This document shows positions 22,209-33,893 of a stretch of DNA of 64,000 bases, piece by piece. The DNA is from Nymphaea colorata (taxonomy: Eukaryota; Streptophyta; Magnoliopsida; Nymphaeales; Nymphaeaceae): NCBI RefSeq assembly GCF_008831285.2, contig NC_045139.1, positions 20,254,412-20,318,411 on the forward strand, written 5' to 3'. The notes under the pieces are model-generated. The model made no database searches and had not been told where the DNA came from. It saw nothing but the letters and a program-made list of their open reading frames with translations. Both the position numbers and the translations under genes were made by a program. How positions within the stretch are numbered: the first letter of the stretch is position 1; each line of letters begins with the position of its first letter.

Positions 22209-22479
22209 TAGGGTCGCGGCACTACGGGAACATCTGATCCCTCGACTAAGGAATCAAGTAATCACCTACCGGCTACCGCTAAGCAGAAAACCTTGAACGA
22301 GCCTCCTTCCGAACCACGCCCTCGAACCAAAGAGACCGAAACCCTCACTTGAGAGACCCCTTTTTTGCCATAAGCCTCAGTTTTTCTCTCCTTTTTTTTA
22401 AAAATTAAATTTCCCGATAGAAGCCTCGGGTTTACAAAAAGTTTTAAACACATCAATCAGAAAAGTCTTAAACACATCC
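22209..22479 (-). promoter_or_regulatory. Upstream region of the PPR gene
   Basis: About 270 bp between the PPR start codon and the copia relic. No clear TATA box is visible, which is common for PPR genes. A T-rich (minus: A-rich) stretch lies at 22385-22405. The insertion of the copia element must have truncated or replaced distal promoter sequence. Confidence 0.4.
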
Positions 22480-25400
22480 GTTTGGTAGAGGTGCCAATTC
22501 CTTTTTACAGCCACTGCTATCGAACATCATACTGTGACCAGAGTTGCATGTGTCTCATCAAAGTCTAGACCTTCCATGTGTGCAAACCCCTTGGCCACCA
22601 GTCTGGCCTTGAACCTTTCCGAATCACCATTAGCTTTGTACTTAGTTTGAAATACTCACTTGCAAGGTATCAATTTGGTATCTATTGGCAATGATGTTAG
22701 ACATCACGTGTCATTAGCCTCCAATGCTGTATTTCTCATTGCATTGCTCTTCTCCAATTGACTTCTTGTTTTGCCTCACTGAAACTGGTTGGCTCAGCAA
22801 TTTTGGAAATGTTTAATAGGTAAGCTTTGTGGAAAAGGTGGAATCACTGTGTTGGAAAGTGGATTCCTAGAGGACGCTTTTTACTTGACTACAGTTGGTC
22901 TTGAGTTATCTCTGTAGTGGCCCAACCACGGTAATAGTCCTTTAGCAGAACTAATGGTCTAGTTCTACGCCTGGAGCATCATAGTTGTTCTAGTTGAGAA
23001 ATTGTGGACTGATTTTCAATATTCAGTTTTATTTGAATGTTTTGGTTGGACTCACTAGGTGATTCATCGGAATTTACTTGAGGAGACTCAACATAGTCTG
23101 GTTGAAGATTGTGCTGATTTTGATTGTTTGCGATAGACAGATTTGGAGAATCATTCACAGCTTAAGTAGGCTAGTTGGGGTTCGGATGTTCACCAACACA
23201 ATACTCGTCAAGATTCTAGGGACGTCCGCTTTTTCTTTTACTGATTTGAATGAGAATACTTCATTAAAAACAACATTCGTGCTAGTAATTATCTTTTTAT
23301 TTTCAATATCAAGTATTTTATAAGCCTTTTGAATGGTAGTATATCCCAAGAAAACACCTCGAATGGCTTTTTGATCAAATTTTCTTTTGGTTTTCAGATT
23401 TGTAGCAAAGCATAAGCTACTGAAAATTTTGAGGTGGGTACAACTTGGTTTCTAAAACAGCAATTTTTCTTATGGTGTTTTGCTCCCTATGCTTGAGGTT
23501 GGTGTTCTATTAATAAGATTAGTAGTAAGAATGCATTCTTAACAAAACTCTAGAGGAGCACCCGATTGCATTTTCAAGGCACGTGCAACATTTAGAATGT
23601 GCCTGTGCTTCCTCTCCACTCTCATTTTGTTGGGGAGTGTAGGCACATGTATGATCTTGTTCATTAATGCCTTTGTTGACAAGAACGTTTTTCAGATCAT
23701 CAGAAACGAACTCCATGCCATTTAGTTCAAATTCTTAAAAATGTTTGCTAAACTGCTTTTCAGCCATGATTATAAACTTTTTTAACCAAATCGAAGTTTT
23801 GCTTTTGTTGTTTCATAAAAAAAATCCAAACTGCTTATGACTATGATCACCAGAGAAGGAAGCTTTGGAATAGGGCCCCACAAACATCACAATGTAGTAA
23901 ACTTCAAAGGAATTTAGATGTACTTTTACTTAAACCAAAAGACAAGTGACATTGTTTTGCAAGTTTGCAGACATTACAATAGCTTCCAAACATCTTCACA
24001 CTAGTATGTATTCAACGAAAAAAAAAAAGAAAAGGAAACTCTTGGATGGTGAATGATATCCAAGACCAAGATGCCAAAGTTCAAATTTGTTTAAACTAGA
24101 ACTTAAGATGCAGATGGTACTTGTTGTGCCATCAGGTTTGCAGACATATAAGCCGCCCTGGAGACTGCCCAGACTAGTGACAGTCCTGGAGTTGGGTCAT
24201 GCAGAGTGCAACGATTAAAGTCAAATTGATTAGAACATTTCAAATGAGCAATCAACTTACTAACAAATATCAGTTGAAAAAAAATTGCGAACATAATAAA
24301 CCTCATTTAAGACCAGGTCTGAAGAGAGATATACTTGACCGACGTGGGTACCTTTGATTATTGAGTTGTTACGTAAACAAATATTGAATGAAAAAATTTA
24401 GAGGTTGCACATTTGACAAGAGATCCAAGGATGATGACAATGGTGACTAGCACCACTGTCAATGATCTGCGCACCTGCTTGTTCAAACATAATACATGCA
24501 AAGGTGTACTGAGGTGGTGAATCTTCCGTTAAGAGATATTTGAGCTGGTTAAGTTCTTCCATCATGAGGCCTTGAGCAGAGTCATTGTTCGAGATTTGAG
24601 CAGATGCTGCAGAAATAGGAGCATTAGATGTTGTTTTGATGGGTTCTACTGATGCAGATGCTGAGGCCCTTTTTGCTTTGTGCTTGCCAATTTTGGAATT
24701 TGGAGGCTAGCCACTGAGATTGAAGCAACATTCTTTGGAATGGCCAAAGATATTGTAGTGAGTGCAGAAATACATGGGCCTTTTGTTGATCATGTTTCTT
24801 TGAAACTTGTTATCTCCTAAAGCTACCATTTACACATGGTCATTTGAAGCAAGTTGCATTCTTGCTTCCTATCGGATAAGAAGGAAAGATCTAGGATCTG
24901 ATTTTAAGGAAAGATAATATCAAGAAAATCTTTTTTATTATTATCTGTAAATTTTTTGTTGTAACGCATTGATCTGTAACATCCATATCCCATGATTTGT
25001 GGATTTATACACCTTTAAATATTCAAAGGTGAATGGAAGAACGTGTGATTCTTTTTGACTCATTCAACTCTCTCGTGTCTCACTTTATCTCTCACGTCTC
25101 TTTCTCACTTCCCTTGTTTCTCTTCTTGCAATACTAGAGAATATACTTTTATAACTGAAATAAAAGGATCAAGTAGAAGAATGTGGCCTTTGATCGTATT
25201 ATGTGTCATTAAGTCCTATAAGGAGTTAAATTACATGATCCTCCTGTTCCTTGTCAGAGATTTCTTTCAGCACACCATAGAAAGAAATTGGAAGACAGTC
25301 ACAAGAGGCTAATATGTCCTAGAATGCATTTAGTTTAGTGTAGTAAGTGTCACCGACATTGTATCATGTGAGAGGCGACTGATTGCAGACTTGATTTGCT

Positions 25401-25740
25401 ATTTCCTTAGTGTCATGCTTATGAAGTTGTCTTTTAGGTCCAGCTACACTTCACTTGCAGTAGATGCATAAATAATAGTGATGGCAAGATCCTTGGAGAT
25501 GGAGTTTAGCCGCCACAGCAACACCATGTGGTTGGAGAGATGCCACATGGTAAATTCAGGAGCATATGCCTCAAGTTGAATCAGACTTTCATCTATGAGG
25601 GTTAATTTGTTTTTTGCGAAGAAAGCCATGATCATGGCTCTACTCCATGTGGAGTAGTTCTCTCCTGTAAGTAGCTGACATACAAGAGCATGCACAGAGT
25701 TATCAGAATGATGCAAGTAACAAGGATTAGAGATCTCATA
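22480..25740 (-). mobile_element. Ty1/copia retrotransposon relic, gag to partial RT, 3' truncated
   Basis: Minus-strand order: gag (LLTGENYSTWSRAMIMAFF, 25680-25620), SDRKQECNLLQ, then a CCHC zinc knuckle with its second Cys changed to Tyr (FCTHYNIFGHSKECC, about 24775-24730), protease IIDSGASHHC (about 24465-24435), integrase (MEFVSDDLKNVLVNKGI and YTPQQNE, 23716-23620), the post-integrase VVFNE block (about 23270), and reverse transcriptase (KYKANGDSERFKARLVAKGF, about 22665-22600). The sequence stops inside RT near 22480 and has no LTR at either side, so both ends are lost. Numerous stops and frameshifts. Confidence 0.9.
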
Positions 25741-25741
25741 T

Positions 25742-26074
25742 GTGGTTAGAGGCCAGATTTGTCTTCACGGCGTAGGGTGTAGCTGGGCACGCCGTATACT
25801 GCCTGATGAAGCCATGTCACTAGCGCCAAGGGAGGATAACCTTGGCGTGGGAGGCGCGGAACAGCTGGCCACAACATGGTGCGCGGCCGCATACGGGCGA
25901 CGGCTGAAGATGAGATGTGCCGAGAGCATCGCTAACATTGAAGGGCACATAGCCGAGCGAGGGGACAGCATGCAGGCATAGGCGAAGGGTGAGCTGTCAG
26001 CAGTAGGCATGGCCAAGGCACAACGAGATGGGCCGAGCATGGCCAAGGATGTCCGAGTGGACAGGCCGATGGTG
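25742..26074. other. GC-rich segment between copia relic and inverted arm
   Basis: Abrupt shift to GC-rich sequence right after the copia gag start. Several words recur (ggccgagcatggccaagg, gatgggccgag). It is probably the internal 3' part of the gypsy-type element whose LTR follows; no protein domain recognised. Confidence 0.4.
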
Positions 26075-27935
26075 TCGACCAGGTCAGCAACGCGCGGCGG
26101 GCTGAGCGCGCGCGATTATGCGAAAACATAGGGCACTTAGGCAAGGTTGGGGGCTGGGCACTAAGGGTTCCTTTAGGTTTCACTTATGCAGCTGCAGTGG
26201 GAGGAGTGGGCGGAGCAGCTAAGGCCAAAAGGGGAAGAATATAAAGTTGAGCCGAGTTCAATGGTGAGCGTTGAAGACAGTGGACCAGGACCGGGCTAGA
26301 CCAGACCGACCCAGTGGCCAAGACCCAACCAAACTTAAAGAGACGGCCTAGGACGAGCCTAGGCAAGTTATATTCAGATCCACAAGATCCAGATCTAAGA
26401 AAAGAGCGGGCGCAACTAGATCCAATCTAGGCGCCCTTTTTACTTATGTTTATTTACTCTAATGTATCGTCTCGGTTTGAGACGTTCTTTGGTTCGGTTT
26501 GTTTTTATCTCGTCTCGGGTTAGAGTTAGAACCAAGACGCTCTGATGTATATAAGTCGTGTAATTAGGGTTTTTTCCTTATGCTGAATGATGAGGTGAAT
26601 TCCATTTGGCGTCAATTTCTCTCACCTCCCCGCAAGGGGCTTTCTCCTTCTCCTCTCATCCAATCTTGATCGTCTTCTTGGTGACGGCCGGAGGATTCTC
26701 GTTACCCATGATCAGCGACGGCTGGTTTGCCTTCTTCAACCTCATAGACTCCTCCATTTCAGCCTTTTCTCTCTTCTCAAGTCCATTCTCTCAAGGGTGA
26801 AAGGAAGTACGAGTGGTAGACATCAAGGTGTAGCTCCGAGCAGCGTCTTGGCATCTGCAACTCACGGTTCATCCCCCAACTAAAATGCAAGAAGAAGGTC
26901 ACGGTGCAATCCTCACGGTTCATCCCCCAACTAGAGCACAAGAAGAAGGTCATTGTGCATTCCTCTTCATCCACAAGGAGGATTAGAAGCCAGATCTTCA
27001 ATCGGGAAGGCTGCAGTCAAGGAGAACGCCCGTGAATCTGGTGTTCGCCTTCTCTAGCAGCAATACGACCCCCTTACAATGGCTTAGGTGAAGTATTGAT
27101 TAACCTTCGGTGCTTCCCTAAACCCTAGAAGCGTATTTACTTTGTGTGCTAGTAGAAGCTGAAGATTCCCGCCGCAAGGAACAAGTTCGGACGCGGATGA
27201 GCGCTCGGGCGGACATCCAGAAATACCTCTTTGTTCAAACGGCCAGATCTGAAGATCTATTGGGAGTTGGAGGACGTGCCATATATCGTTGAATCGTCTC
27301 GGCGTCCTCTACAACATACCCAAATTTGGTGGCGCTCGGAGGTCGTTTGGACAGTCAAATTGGACAGAAACAGAATGATTTTCGCAACCGTGATTCTGTC
27401 GTTTCCAGCAATAGGTTCATGTTTTTTGACCTAGATCTGAAGATTCCCTAGAAGATTCAGCACATGTAATACGCCGTTGGAATCGTCTTGAGGTAACTTC
27501 TAACATCTCCAAATTTCATAAGGATCGGAGTTCATTTGAGTAGACAAATCCACGACGAAACAAACCTATATTGCCGCCGCAGCTCTGCCGCGACCAGCGG
27601 TAGACCTGTCTGATCAATGTTCGTTTTCTAGCGATCCGTCGAGAATCTGAAGGAGTTCTTGGCACCGTTGGATTCGTCTCGACCTCGTATCCGAATTTCG
27701 TGAAGATCAGATATAATTTGACTGATGAATATTGATGGAAATAGAACTGTCTGCAGATCAATGTTGGAGATCTAGGGCTAATTGCATCAGCGTGGCCAAG
27801 AAATCATCACCCTTTTCGGCAACGAATTGGGTTTTCCGGTGATTTGGTGAAGTCTCCAAAATACCTCCACATTATTTGAATTATATATTATTTTGGGTCT
27901 TGATCAATTGTCCATTTTGGTCCTTTGTGCAAGCA
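26075..27935 (+). mobile_element. Left arm of a 1.8-kb inverted pair: gypsy-type 3' tail plus LTR
   Basis: Matches the reverse complement of 32034-33857 nearly end to end: outer edge 'cgaccaggtcagc' against 'cgactaggtcagc', inner edge 'cctttgtgcaagc'. Both arms share a decayed antisense frame containing SDSRRIARKR and the conserved word 'gcctaggacgagc', which also precedes the LTR at 35930. A TATA box (TATATAAG, 26548-26555) followed by 'gtgtaattagggttttttcc' gives the LTR promoter and orientation (+). Bases before about 26360 are polyprotein tail, after it LTR. Confidence 0.75.
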
Positions 27936-28084
27936 CGGTCTATCTCGAAAGGGCTAAGGTTGTGGCTGCCTAAGAGGTAGACCGGTTGGGTTTAGGGTAA
28001 CTTGGGCAGGCTAGGTCTGGGCTCAGTTTAGGGATCAAACTAAGGCAAATGTAGACAAAAATGACTAAGGTGAGTTAGGGGAAG

Positions 28085-28235
28085 GCGGCTGGCCAAAATG
28101 GACAATTGATCAATACCAAAATAATATATAATTCAAATAATGCGAGGGTATTTTGGGGACTTCACCGAATCGCCAAAAAACCCAATTCTTTGCTGGAAAG
28201 GTGACGCTTTCACCGGTTGGCCAGGCCGGTGCAAT
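28085..28235 (+). repeat. Third copy of the arm's inner segment
   Basis: Begins 'aaaatggacaattgatcaa' and continues through 'aataatatataattcaaata' to 'ggccggtgcaattg', the same as 32045-32200 and inverted relative to 27800-27930. With the left arm it forms a local hairpin-capable pair of about 130-bp arms separated by about 150 bp. Confidence 0.8.
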
Positions 28236-28479
28236 TGACCCCAAGCTCGCATCAATTCGTCTTCTAGGTTTACCTGAACACGTACCTCCTGAGATTTCAC
28301 ATAAAGTATTGCGGTTCTGGTCCGTAATCTCGGGGTAAGAATCTCAAGGAGGTTCGGTGCTACTGCAACACTCGGCCAGAGCCCCTTGGGTAAGACTGTA
28401 AGGTGGCCTCGGCTAGTTGTCCTCTAACCAAGGCTCAACTGCCCTGTACTTGCCCTGGTTGGTCTAAACACTGCTCGGT
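28236..28479. other. Junction sequence, nothing recognised
   Basis: Short stretch between the third arm copy and the minus-strand reading frames; contains 'gccccttgggtaagactgtaa', partly repeated near 28890 ('tcccttgggtaagactgtaa'). No feature supported. Confidence 0.4.
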
Positions 28480-29818
28480 CTAGCTGGGGCATGTCTTCTT
28501 CGGCTGGCCCTCATCGTAGACCGATACGCATTTGCTTCTTGGGCCTCCATAATGGTCCGCCCATAGTTGCTGCGAACCCACATCACTTTCCACTCCCACC
28601 CACCCACGCTTCAGCAGCGCTTCTCTTTCCTGGTTCACACATTGAAGATGGCTTGGGTGACGAGGGAGTCCGGACCCATAGAGAATCAGATGGTCCTTTG
28701 AGCTCCAATGCATAGCCTTGTAGGACCAGATCATTAGATTTCTTCCAAGGCGTTGGAAGTATGTTGTCCGTCCTAGTGCCCAACTCTTCATGTTTGGTAG
28801 TCATGCTTTCGCTTGGGCCACTTCGAGCCCTTTCTTGCAGCCTCCTTCTCGGCAATTTGTATTTTAAGGTATAGCCACCCTCTATAGAATCCCTTGGGTA
28901 AGACTGTAATGTCTGAGTCTTTTAATATGTCGTCACCACCCTCTTTTGAATGGGTTGTATCATGCAGGGCGAAAGCTTGCGACAGCAAGGACTTTGCCAC
29001 TACTGCTGCTTTGTTGCCCACTATAAAATCTGAGGTGGTGTTAAGGACCAAAATTTTGTCCCTCAGAGCTTGCTCGCTCTCAGCCAATTCCTGCCACTCG
29101 AGTCCCATGTAGACGTCAGTTGTACCCCTTCACATTCTCATACCTGCTGGTTAATCCAGCAAGTTCTTCTTTCACTCTTAAGGGTTTAGGGCAACCCATA
29201 TTTCTTTTAGTTTCAGGCCTTTGGATCTTAACTTTGACAATATGAAAACCCCTTTTTATCTTTTTGGCTGGCTGTATTTGGTCAGTGATTTTTTACACCC
29301 ATCGTAGCACTACCACCTTCCTTAACATCTTTGAGTGGTCCCTTGACATCATTTTTTGGGCTCAAGTAAGGGACTGCACACGAGGACTCAGGGATTCGTC
29401 CTTCCTTGAGAATTACAAGGGGTTCTTTCTTTGGCTCTTCGGCAACCAGAGGGAATCTTGCCTCCAACGCAAAACTATGGTTCGTGGATTCAATTTGGAT
29501 AGCATCCCTTAAGAAGAGTTGTGCCCCTTGTTGAGGTGTCACCTCTTGTCCAGCCACAACAAGTCTACCCATGTGATTAATGATCCAAGTCTCACGGGTC
29601 ACGATGTCTATGGACAACTGGAAATCAAAATTGAGGGCTCGGACGGTTGCTATATACCTTATCCTGGAATCTTGGCCCAAGTCTGTCCCTTGTATCAACA
29701 TGGTCTCTTTTACAAATCCTCTGTTCTTGTAGGTGCTTAAAACAAAATCCATCTTTGACTTCTCAAGACAGGCACCTATATCCACCATCGACTCTACCAA
29801 AGCAAACTGCAAAAGCAA
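28480..29818 (-). pseudogene. Unrecognised retroelement-like reading frames (gag position)
   Basis: Minus-strand frames 29818-29282 (178 residues, starting MLLQFALVESMVDIG) and 29108-28788 plus 28791-28480 follow a primer binding site and a non-coding leader, so by position they should be the first ORF of a minus-strand LTR element. The second frame has a coiled-coil-like stretch (WQELAESEQALRDKILVLN) as some gag proteins do. I do not recognise either as a known domain. Frames are broken between 29282 and 29108. No zinc knuckle, protease or RT follows before the third arm copy. Confidence 0.45.
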
Positions 29819-30546
29819 CTCGAACTTCTTCTACTACTGAAATCAAACACACTCCAATTTTGTTGTACTACTCGCGGTAGCGATGTGCTCCGTGTGCGTG
29901 TAGGGACGGTGGACCCAGTCCACTTGTCACTGCCTCGCCTGGCGCGTCAGCAACTGACTCTCGCTCTCAGCCCAAACTATCGCGTCCGCCTGATGCCTCG
30001 ACAGCGCACCTTGAGCTCACCTATGGCTGTGAGATGTGCACACCCTCAGTCTTGACTGTTTTTCAGGCAGCCAATAGACTACGCACAAAAATATCGAAAG
30101 GCAGAATTTGACCTTCAAACTTGATCAGCACGAAGATTGGATAGTTATCGAACTGACCTCCAAATTTAAACTCAATCCGACCTCGGGAAGCCTCTGAACC
30201 AACTTGATTTTCTTGGCAGACTGCTACCCAGACAGGTTCTGTCCGCCCAGTCTATTTTGCCAATAAAGGGTCAAAAGTGGAACTTTTCTGTAAAATTCAA
30301 GTCTGGTGTCCTATATGACTTTTGAAGACCAAATAATACGAAGCTCTCCACCAATTTTTGGGCTATTCCGACTCTGTTTGCCCATGGAATCGCTGATATA
30401 CTACTACTGGCTGCGACAGTCCAGAAAACTACAATCTACTCCTATTGCAACTCCAAAGACAGAAATTCAAATTTACCAAAAGCTGAAAATCTGCTACCAA
30501 CACCAACTGAAACACGTTAAAAACCTCTGGCCGAAACTCCAAGGTA
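29819..30546 (-). other. Non-coding leader of the minus-strand LTR element
   Basis: Lies between the unrecognised ORF (29818) and the primer binding site at 30547. No stable reading frame. Composition (many 'ctccaa', 'gaaattc', 'acaccaact' words on the plus strand) is like untranslated leaders of plant LTR elements. Confidence 0.5.
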
Positions 30547-30561
30547 GCTCTGATACCAATT
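30547..30561 (-). other. Primer binding site (tRNA-iMet) and LTR junction 1
   Basis: The minus strand reads TGGTATCAGAGC (30558-30547), the standard plant initiator-Met tRNA primer site, two bases after an LTR end of the form ...AACA (TG at 30561 on plus). The site is part of a perfect 11-bp inverted repeat, CTGATACCAAT / ATTGGTATCAG (30550-30577) with a 6-base loop. Confidence 0.8.
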
Positions 30562-30692
30562 GTTAGATTGGTATCAGTCGGTTCAAGCTGGTTGTACCTT
30601 CGAAATTCGACTAACTACAACTGAAAAGTACAAGTCCTACTAAAACCGAAATCACCACAATTTGAAAACACGGTCGACTATACTCCGATCTT

Positions 30693-30707
30693 GCTTTGAT
30701 ACCAACT
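30693..30707 (-). other. Second primer binding site and LTR junction 2
   Basis: The minus strand reads TGGTATCAAAGC (30704-30693, one mismatch to the iMet site), again two bases from a TGTTAGA start at 30707. It lies 146 bp from junction 1, and the preceding words are similar ('ctccaaggtagctctgatacca' versus 'ctccgatcttgctttgatacca', compared in parts), so the LTR/PBS boundary appears duplicated in tandem. Confidence 0.75.
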
Positions 30708-32033
30708 GTTAGAACCAAACCCGGTGTCGACCACAAACCACTGCCGAATGCCGATCCTCTCCCAAGATCTCTCGGAGGCCGTCAAGTAAAACCAAAACAA
30801 GTTATTTACAATTTCATATCCTCGGCTGGACAGGACCCCGACGTAAAATCCCGTAGGAAGCAATACAAGTAGGGTGTATCCCAATTCCGTGAGGCTTACT
30901 TCCTACTACAAAGATGGTGTTAGAAGGCCGTACAACGTGTGAGCGATACAAATGAAGCTCTCAATCCTCACTCACAAACCATACAAGCCACAACATCCAT
31001 CCTGTCATATATGCCTAATAAACATGTATACCACACCCAGTTCCAATAGGTAGGTTGTTGCCCTCACGGTCGTGTCATCGACTCTTGAGCTTTAGAGGTA
31101 CCGCTAGACAAGGCAATGGCCATAACCGGGCTCAAAAGCAAAGCATGCAAATAACATCCAATCCTTGCGGTCGTGTCATCGGCTCTTGAGCCTTAGAGGC
31201 CCCGCTGGAGGAGGTGTAGATGGCACCGACTCCTTGTGACGATGTCGCCCACTTGGGTGGACTACTTGCTCGGCCTCGTAGAAGAGGTGACTCGCCTTGG
31301 TTAAGGGTAGGCTAGGTCAAGGCTCGGGTAGGACTGAGTTGGGTTAGGTTGAGGTTGGATCGAGTAAGGCTAAGTGATGGGTTCGATCAAGGTACAATGA
31401 GTGGTTTAGGTCAAGGTTGACCTCAGGTGGGCTAGGTCAAGTTAGTCTGGTGGGCTAGGCTCATGCGAGGCTAATATGGCAAGTGTGTGGGTAGGAGGTA
31501 GCAGTTATGGAAAGGCTTGGAGTGGGGCAAAGTTGAGAAGGTTAGGGTGCGTGATGGAGATGGCAGGTGATTCGGGTAAAACAGTTATGGAAGGTGGCGA
31601 GTGGGGTGAGGTGTGTGATGGATAAGAAAAGCACGTGGAGTAGTTTCCTACCTTAGCGCTAATCGATTAGCGGGTGGACTTGCCTTTTTGGATTATAGAT
31701 GAGGTGGCAAGGGAGGTGGTCGCGAGCTGGCTCCTTTCTAAGAATATCTCCTCCAATATTGGCAGAATGGATTGCCTCTTTGGAATGGTTGATCCTTCAG
31801 CCCAATCCTTCCTAGATTGTCGCTAGGAGGTTGCCAAACTAGGCACCTTACACTTAGACAGCAAGTGAACTAGGTTTACCCTTTAAGTGGCCCTTGGAAT
31901 ATGGACACGTGGAGGGCGAGGATGAATCACGAGTGGAGCTGGTTAGGGCAAGCCTATTTCCTTCCAAATGTAGCACCGGAGTTAGTGGAGGTTTGTGACA
32001 GCTAGGGTTTGCAATTGAATACCACGCCCTTTA
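30707..32033 (-). mobile_element. Distal part of a minus-strand 5' LTR
   Basis: Runs from the TGTTAGAACC edge next to PBS 2 to the inner edge of the right arm, in which the LTR promoter lies (TATA on minus near 33380). If continuous, the whole LTR would span 30707 to about 33550, roughly 2.8 kb. It holds a 42-bp direct repeat (31067-31108 and 31168-31209, 101 bp apart, core 'cggtcgtgtcatcg') and, at 31290-31460, many degenerate 'ggctaggtcaagg' words. No coding sequence. Confidence 0.55.
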
Positions 32034-33857
32034 AGCTTGCACAAAGGATCAAAATGGACAATTGATCAAGACCCAAAATAATATATAATTCAAATAATAT
32101 GGGGGTATTTTGGGAACTTCACCGAATCACCGAAAAACCCAATTCGTTGTTGGAATGGGTGACGCTTTAACCAGTTGGCCACGCCGGTGCAATTGGCCCT
32201 GGATCTCCAAGGTTGGTCTGCAGACAGTTCTGTTTCCGTCAATATTTCGCTGGTCAAATGATATCCGATCTTCACAAAATTTGGATATGTTGTAGAGAGG
32301 TCAAGATGAATCCAACGATACCAAAAAAATTTTCAGACTCCCGACGGATCGCCAGAAAACGGCCACTAATCAGGCAGGTCTGCCACTGGTCGAAGCAGAG
32401 CGGCGGCGGCGATACAGGTCTGTTTCACCATGGATTTTGCTACCCAAATGAACTCCAATCCATATGAAATTTTGATATGTTAGAGCTGACCTTAAGACAA
32501 TTTCAACGACGTATTACACGTGCTGAATTTCTTAGGGAATCTTCAGATCTAGGTCAAAGAACAGGAACTTGTCGCTGGAAACGATAGAATCATGATTGTG
32601 TAAATCGTTTTGTTTTTGTTATGTTTTGACTGACCAAACGACCTCCGATCACCACCAAATTGAGGTATGTTTAAGAGGATACAGGGATGATTCCAATGAT
32701 ATATGACACATCCTCTAACTCCCAATAGATCTTCAAATCTCACCATTTGAACAAAGAGGTATTTCTGGATGTTCGCCCAAGCGCTCGACCGCATCCGAAC
32801 TTGTTCCTTGCGGCGGGGATCTTCGGCTTCTACTAGCACACGAAGTAAATCCGCTTCTAGGGTTTAAGGAAGCAACGAAAGTTAATCAATATTTCACCTA
32901 AGCCACTGGAAGGGGGTCATATTGCTGCTAAATAAGGCGAACACTAGATTCACGGGCGTTCTCCTTGACTGTAGCCTTCCCGATTAAAGATCTAGCCTCT
33001 TAACCTTTTTGTGGATGAAGAGGAATGCACCGTGACCTTCTTCTTGTGCTCTAGTTGGGGGATGAACCGTGAGTTGCAGATGCCAAGATGCTGCTCGGAG
33101 CTACACCTTGATGTCTAACACTCGTACTTCTTTCAGCCGTTGAGAGAAGAGACTTGAGAAGAGAGAAGAAGCTGAAATGGAGGAGGCCGTGAGGTTGAAG
33201 AAGACAAACCAGCCATCGCTGATCATGGTTGAAGTGAATCCTCCGGGTGTCACCGAGAAGACGATCAAGATTGGATGAGAGGAGAAGGAGAAAGCCCCTC
33301 GCGGGGAAGTGAGAGAAATTGACCCCAAATGGAATTCACCTCATCATTCAGCATAAGGAAAAAACCTTAATTACATGACTTATATACATAAGAGCGTCTC
33401 GGTTCTAACTCTAACCTAAGACGAGCTAAAAACAAACCGAACCAAAGAACGTCTCAAACCGAGACTGTATGTAAGAGTAAATAAACATAAGTAAAAAGGG
33501 TGTCTGGATTGGATCTGGCTGCGCCCGCTCTCTTCTTGGATCCGGATATTGTGGATCCGAATATAACTTGCCTAAGCTCGTCCTAGGCTGCCTCTTTAAG
33601 TATCGTTGGGTCTTGGCCACTGGGTCGGTCTGGTCTAGCCTGGTCCTGAACCACTATCTTCATTGCTCACCATTGAACTCGCCTGAACTTTATATTATTC
33701 CCCTTTTGGCCTTAGCTGCTCAGCCCACTCCTCCCACTGCACCTGCATAAGTGAAGCCTAAAAGAACCCTCAGTGCCCAGCCCCAACCTTGCCTAGGTGC
33801 CCTATGTGTTCGCCTACCCGCGCGCGCTCAGCTCGCTGTGCGTAGCTGACCTAGTCG
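32034..33857 (-). mobile_element. Right arm of the inverted pair: LTR plus gypsy-type tail
   Basis: Reverse-complement partner of 26075-27935. On the minus strand the order is tail (33857 to about 33550), TATA-containing promoter (about 33388-33380), transcribed leader with 'ctctcacttccccgcgagg', then the inner 'gcttgcacaaagg' edge. The arm's frames are too decayed to code. Its outer edge runs straight into a 23-bp integrase word that is duplicated across the neighbouring TIR element. Confidence 0.75.
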
Positions 33858-33876
33858 GGGATGTAGTTTGGTTGAA
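33854..33876 (+). repeat. Left copy of an exact 23-bp direct repeat flanking a TIR element
   Basis: Starts gtcggggatgtagtttgg and is identical to 35102-35124. It encodes VGDVVWL, an integrase C-terminal motif. The exact match either side of the inserted element makes it look like a target duplication, but 23 bp is longer than any TIR superfamily normally makes. Confidence 0.9.
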
Positions 33877-33893
33877 AGGACAAAGAATTTAAG

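Noticed and set aside
24860-25320. LTR-like look with a TATA-type word (gtggatttatacacc) in the plus orientation
   Set aside because: Read on the minus strand it continues copia gag (IKGHILLLDPF, KVYSLVLQEEK, LSDRKQECNL), so it is decayed coding sequence, not an inserted LTR.
26184-26366. Matching 60-residue frames at 26184-26366 (-) and 33568-33750 (+) as a conserved protein
   Set aside because: They match because they lie on homologous inverted arms, antisense to the retroelement tail; conservation is of DNA, not protein.
27516-27761. Matching 81/84-residue frames at 27516-27761 (-) and 32213-32467 (+)
   Set aside because: Same explanation: paired positions in the two LTR arms, no known domain.
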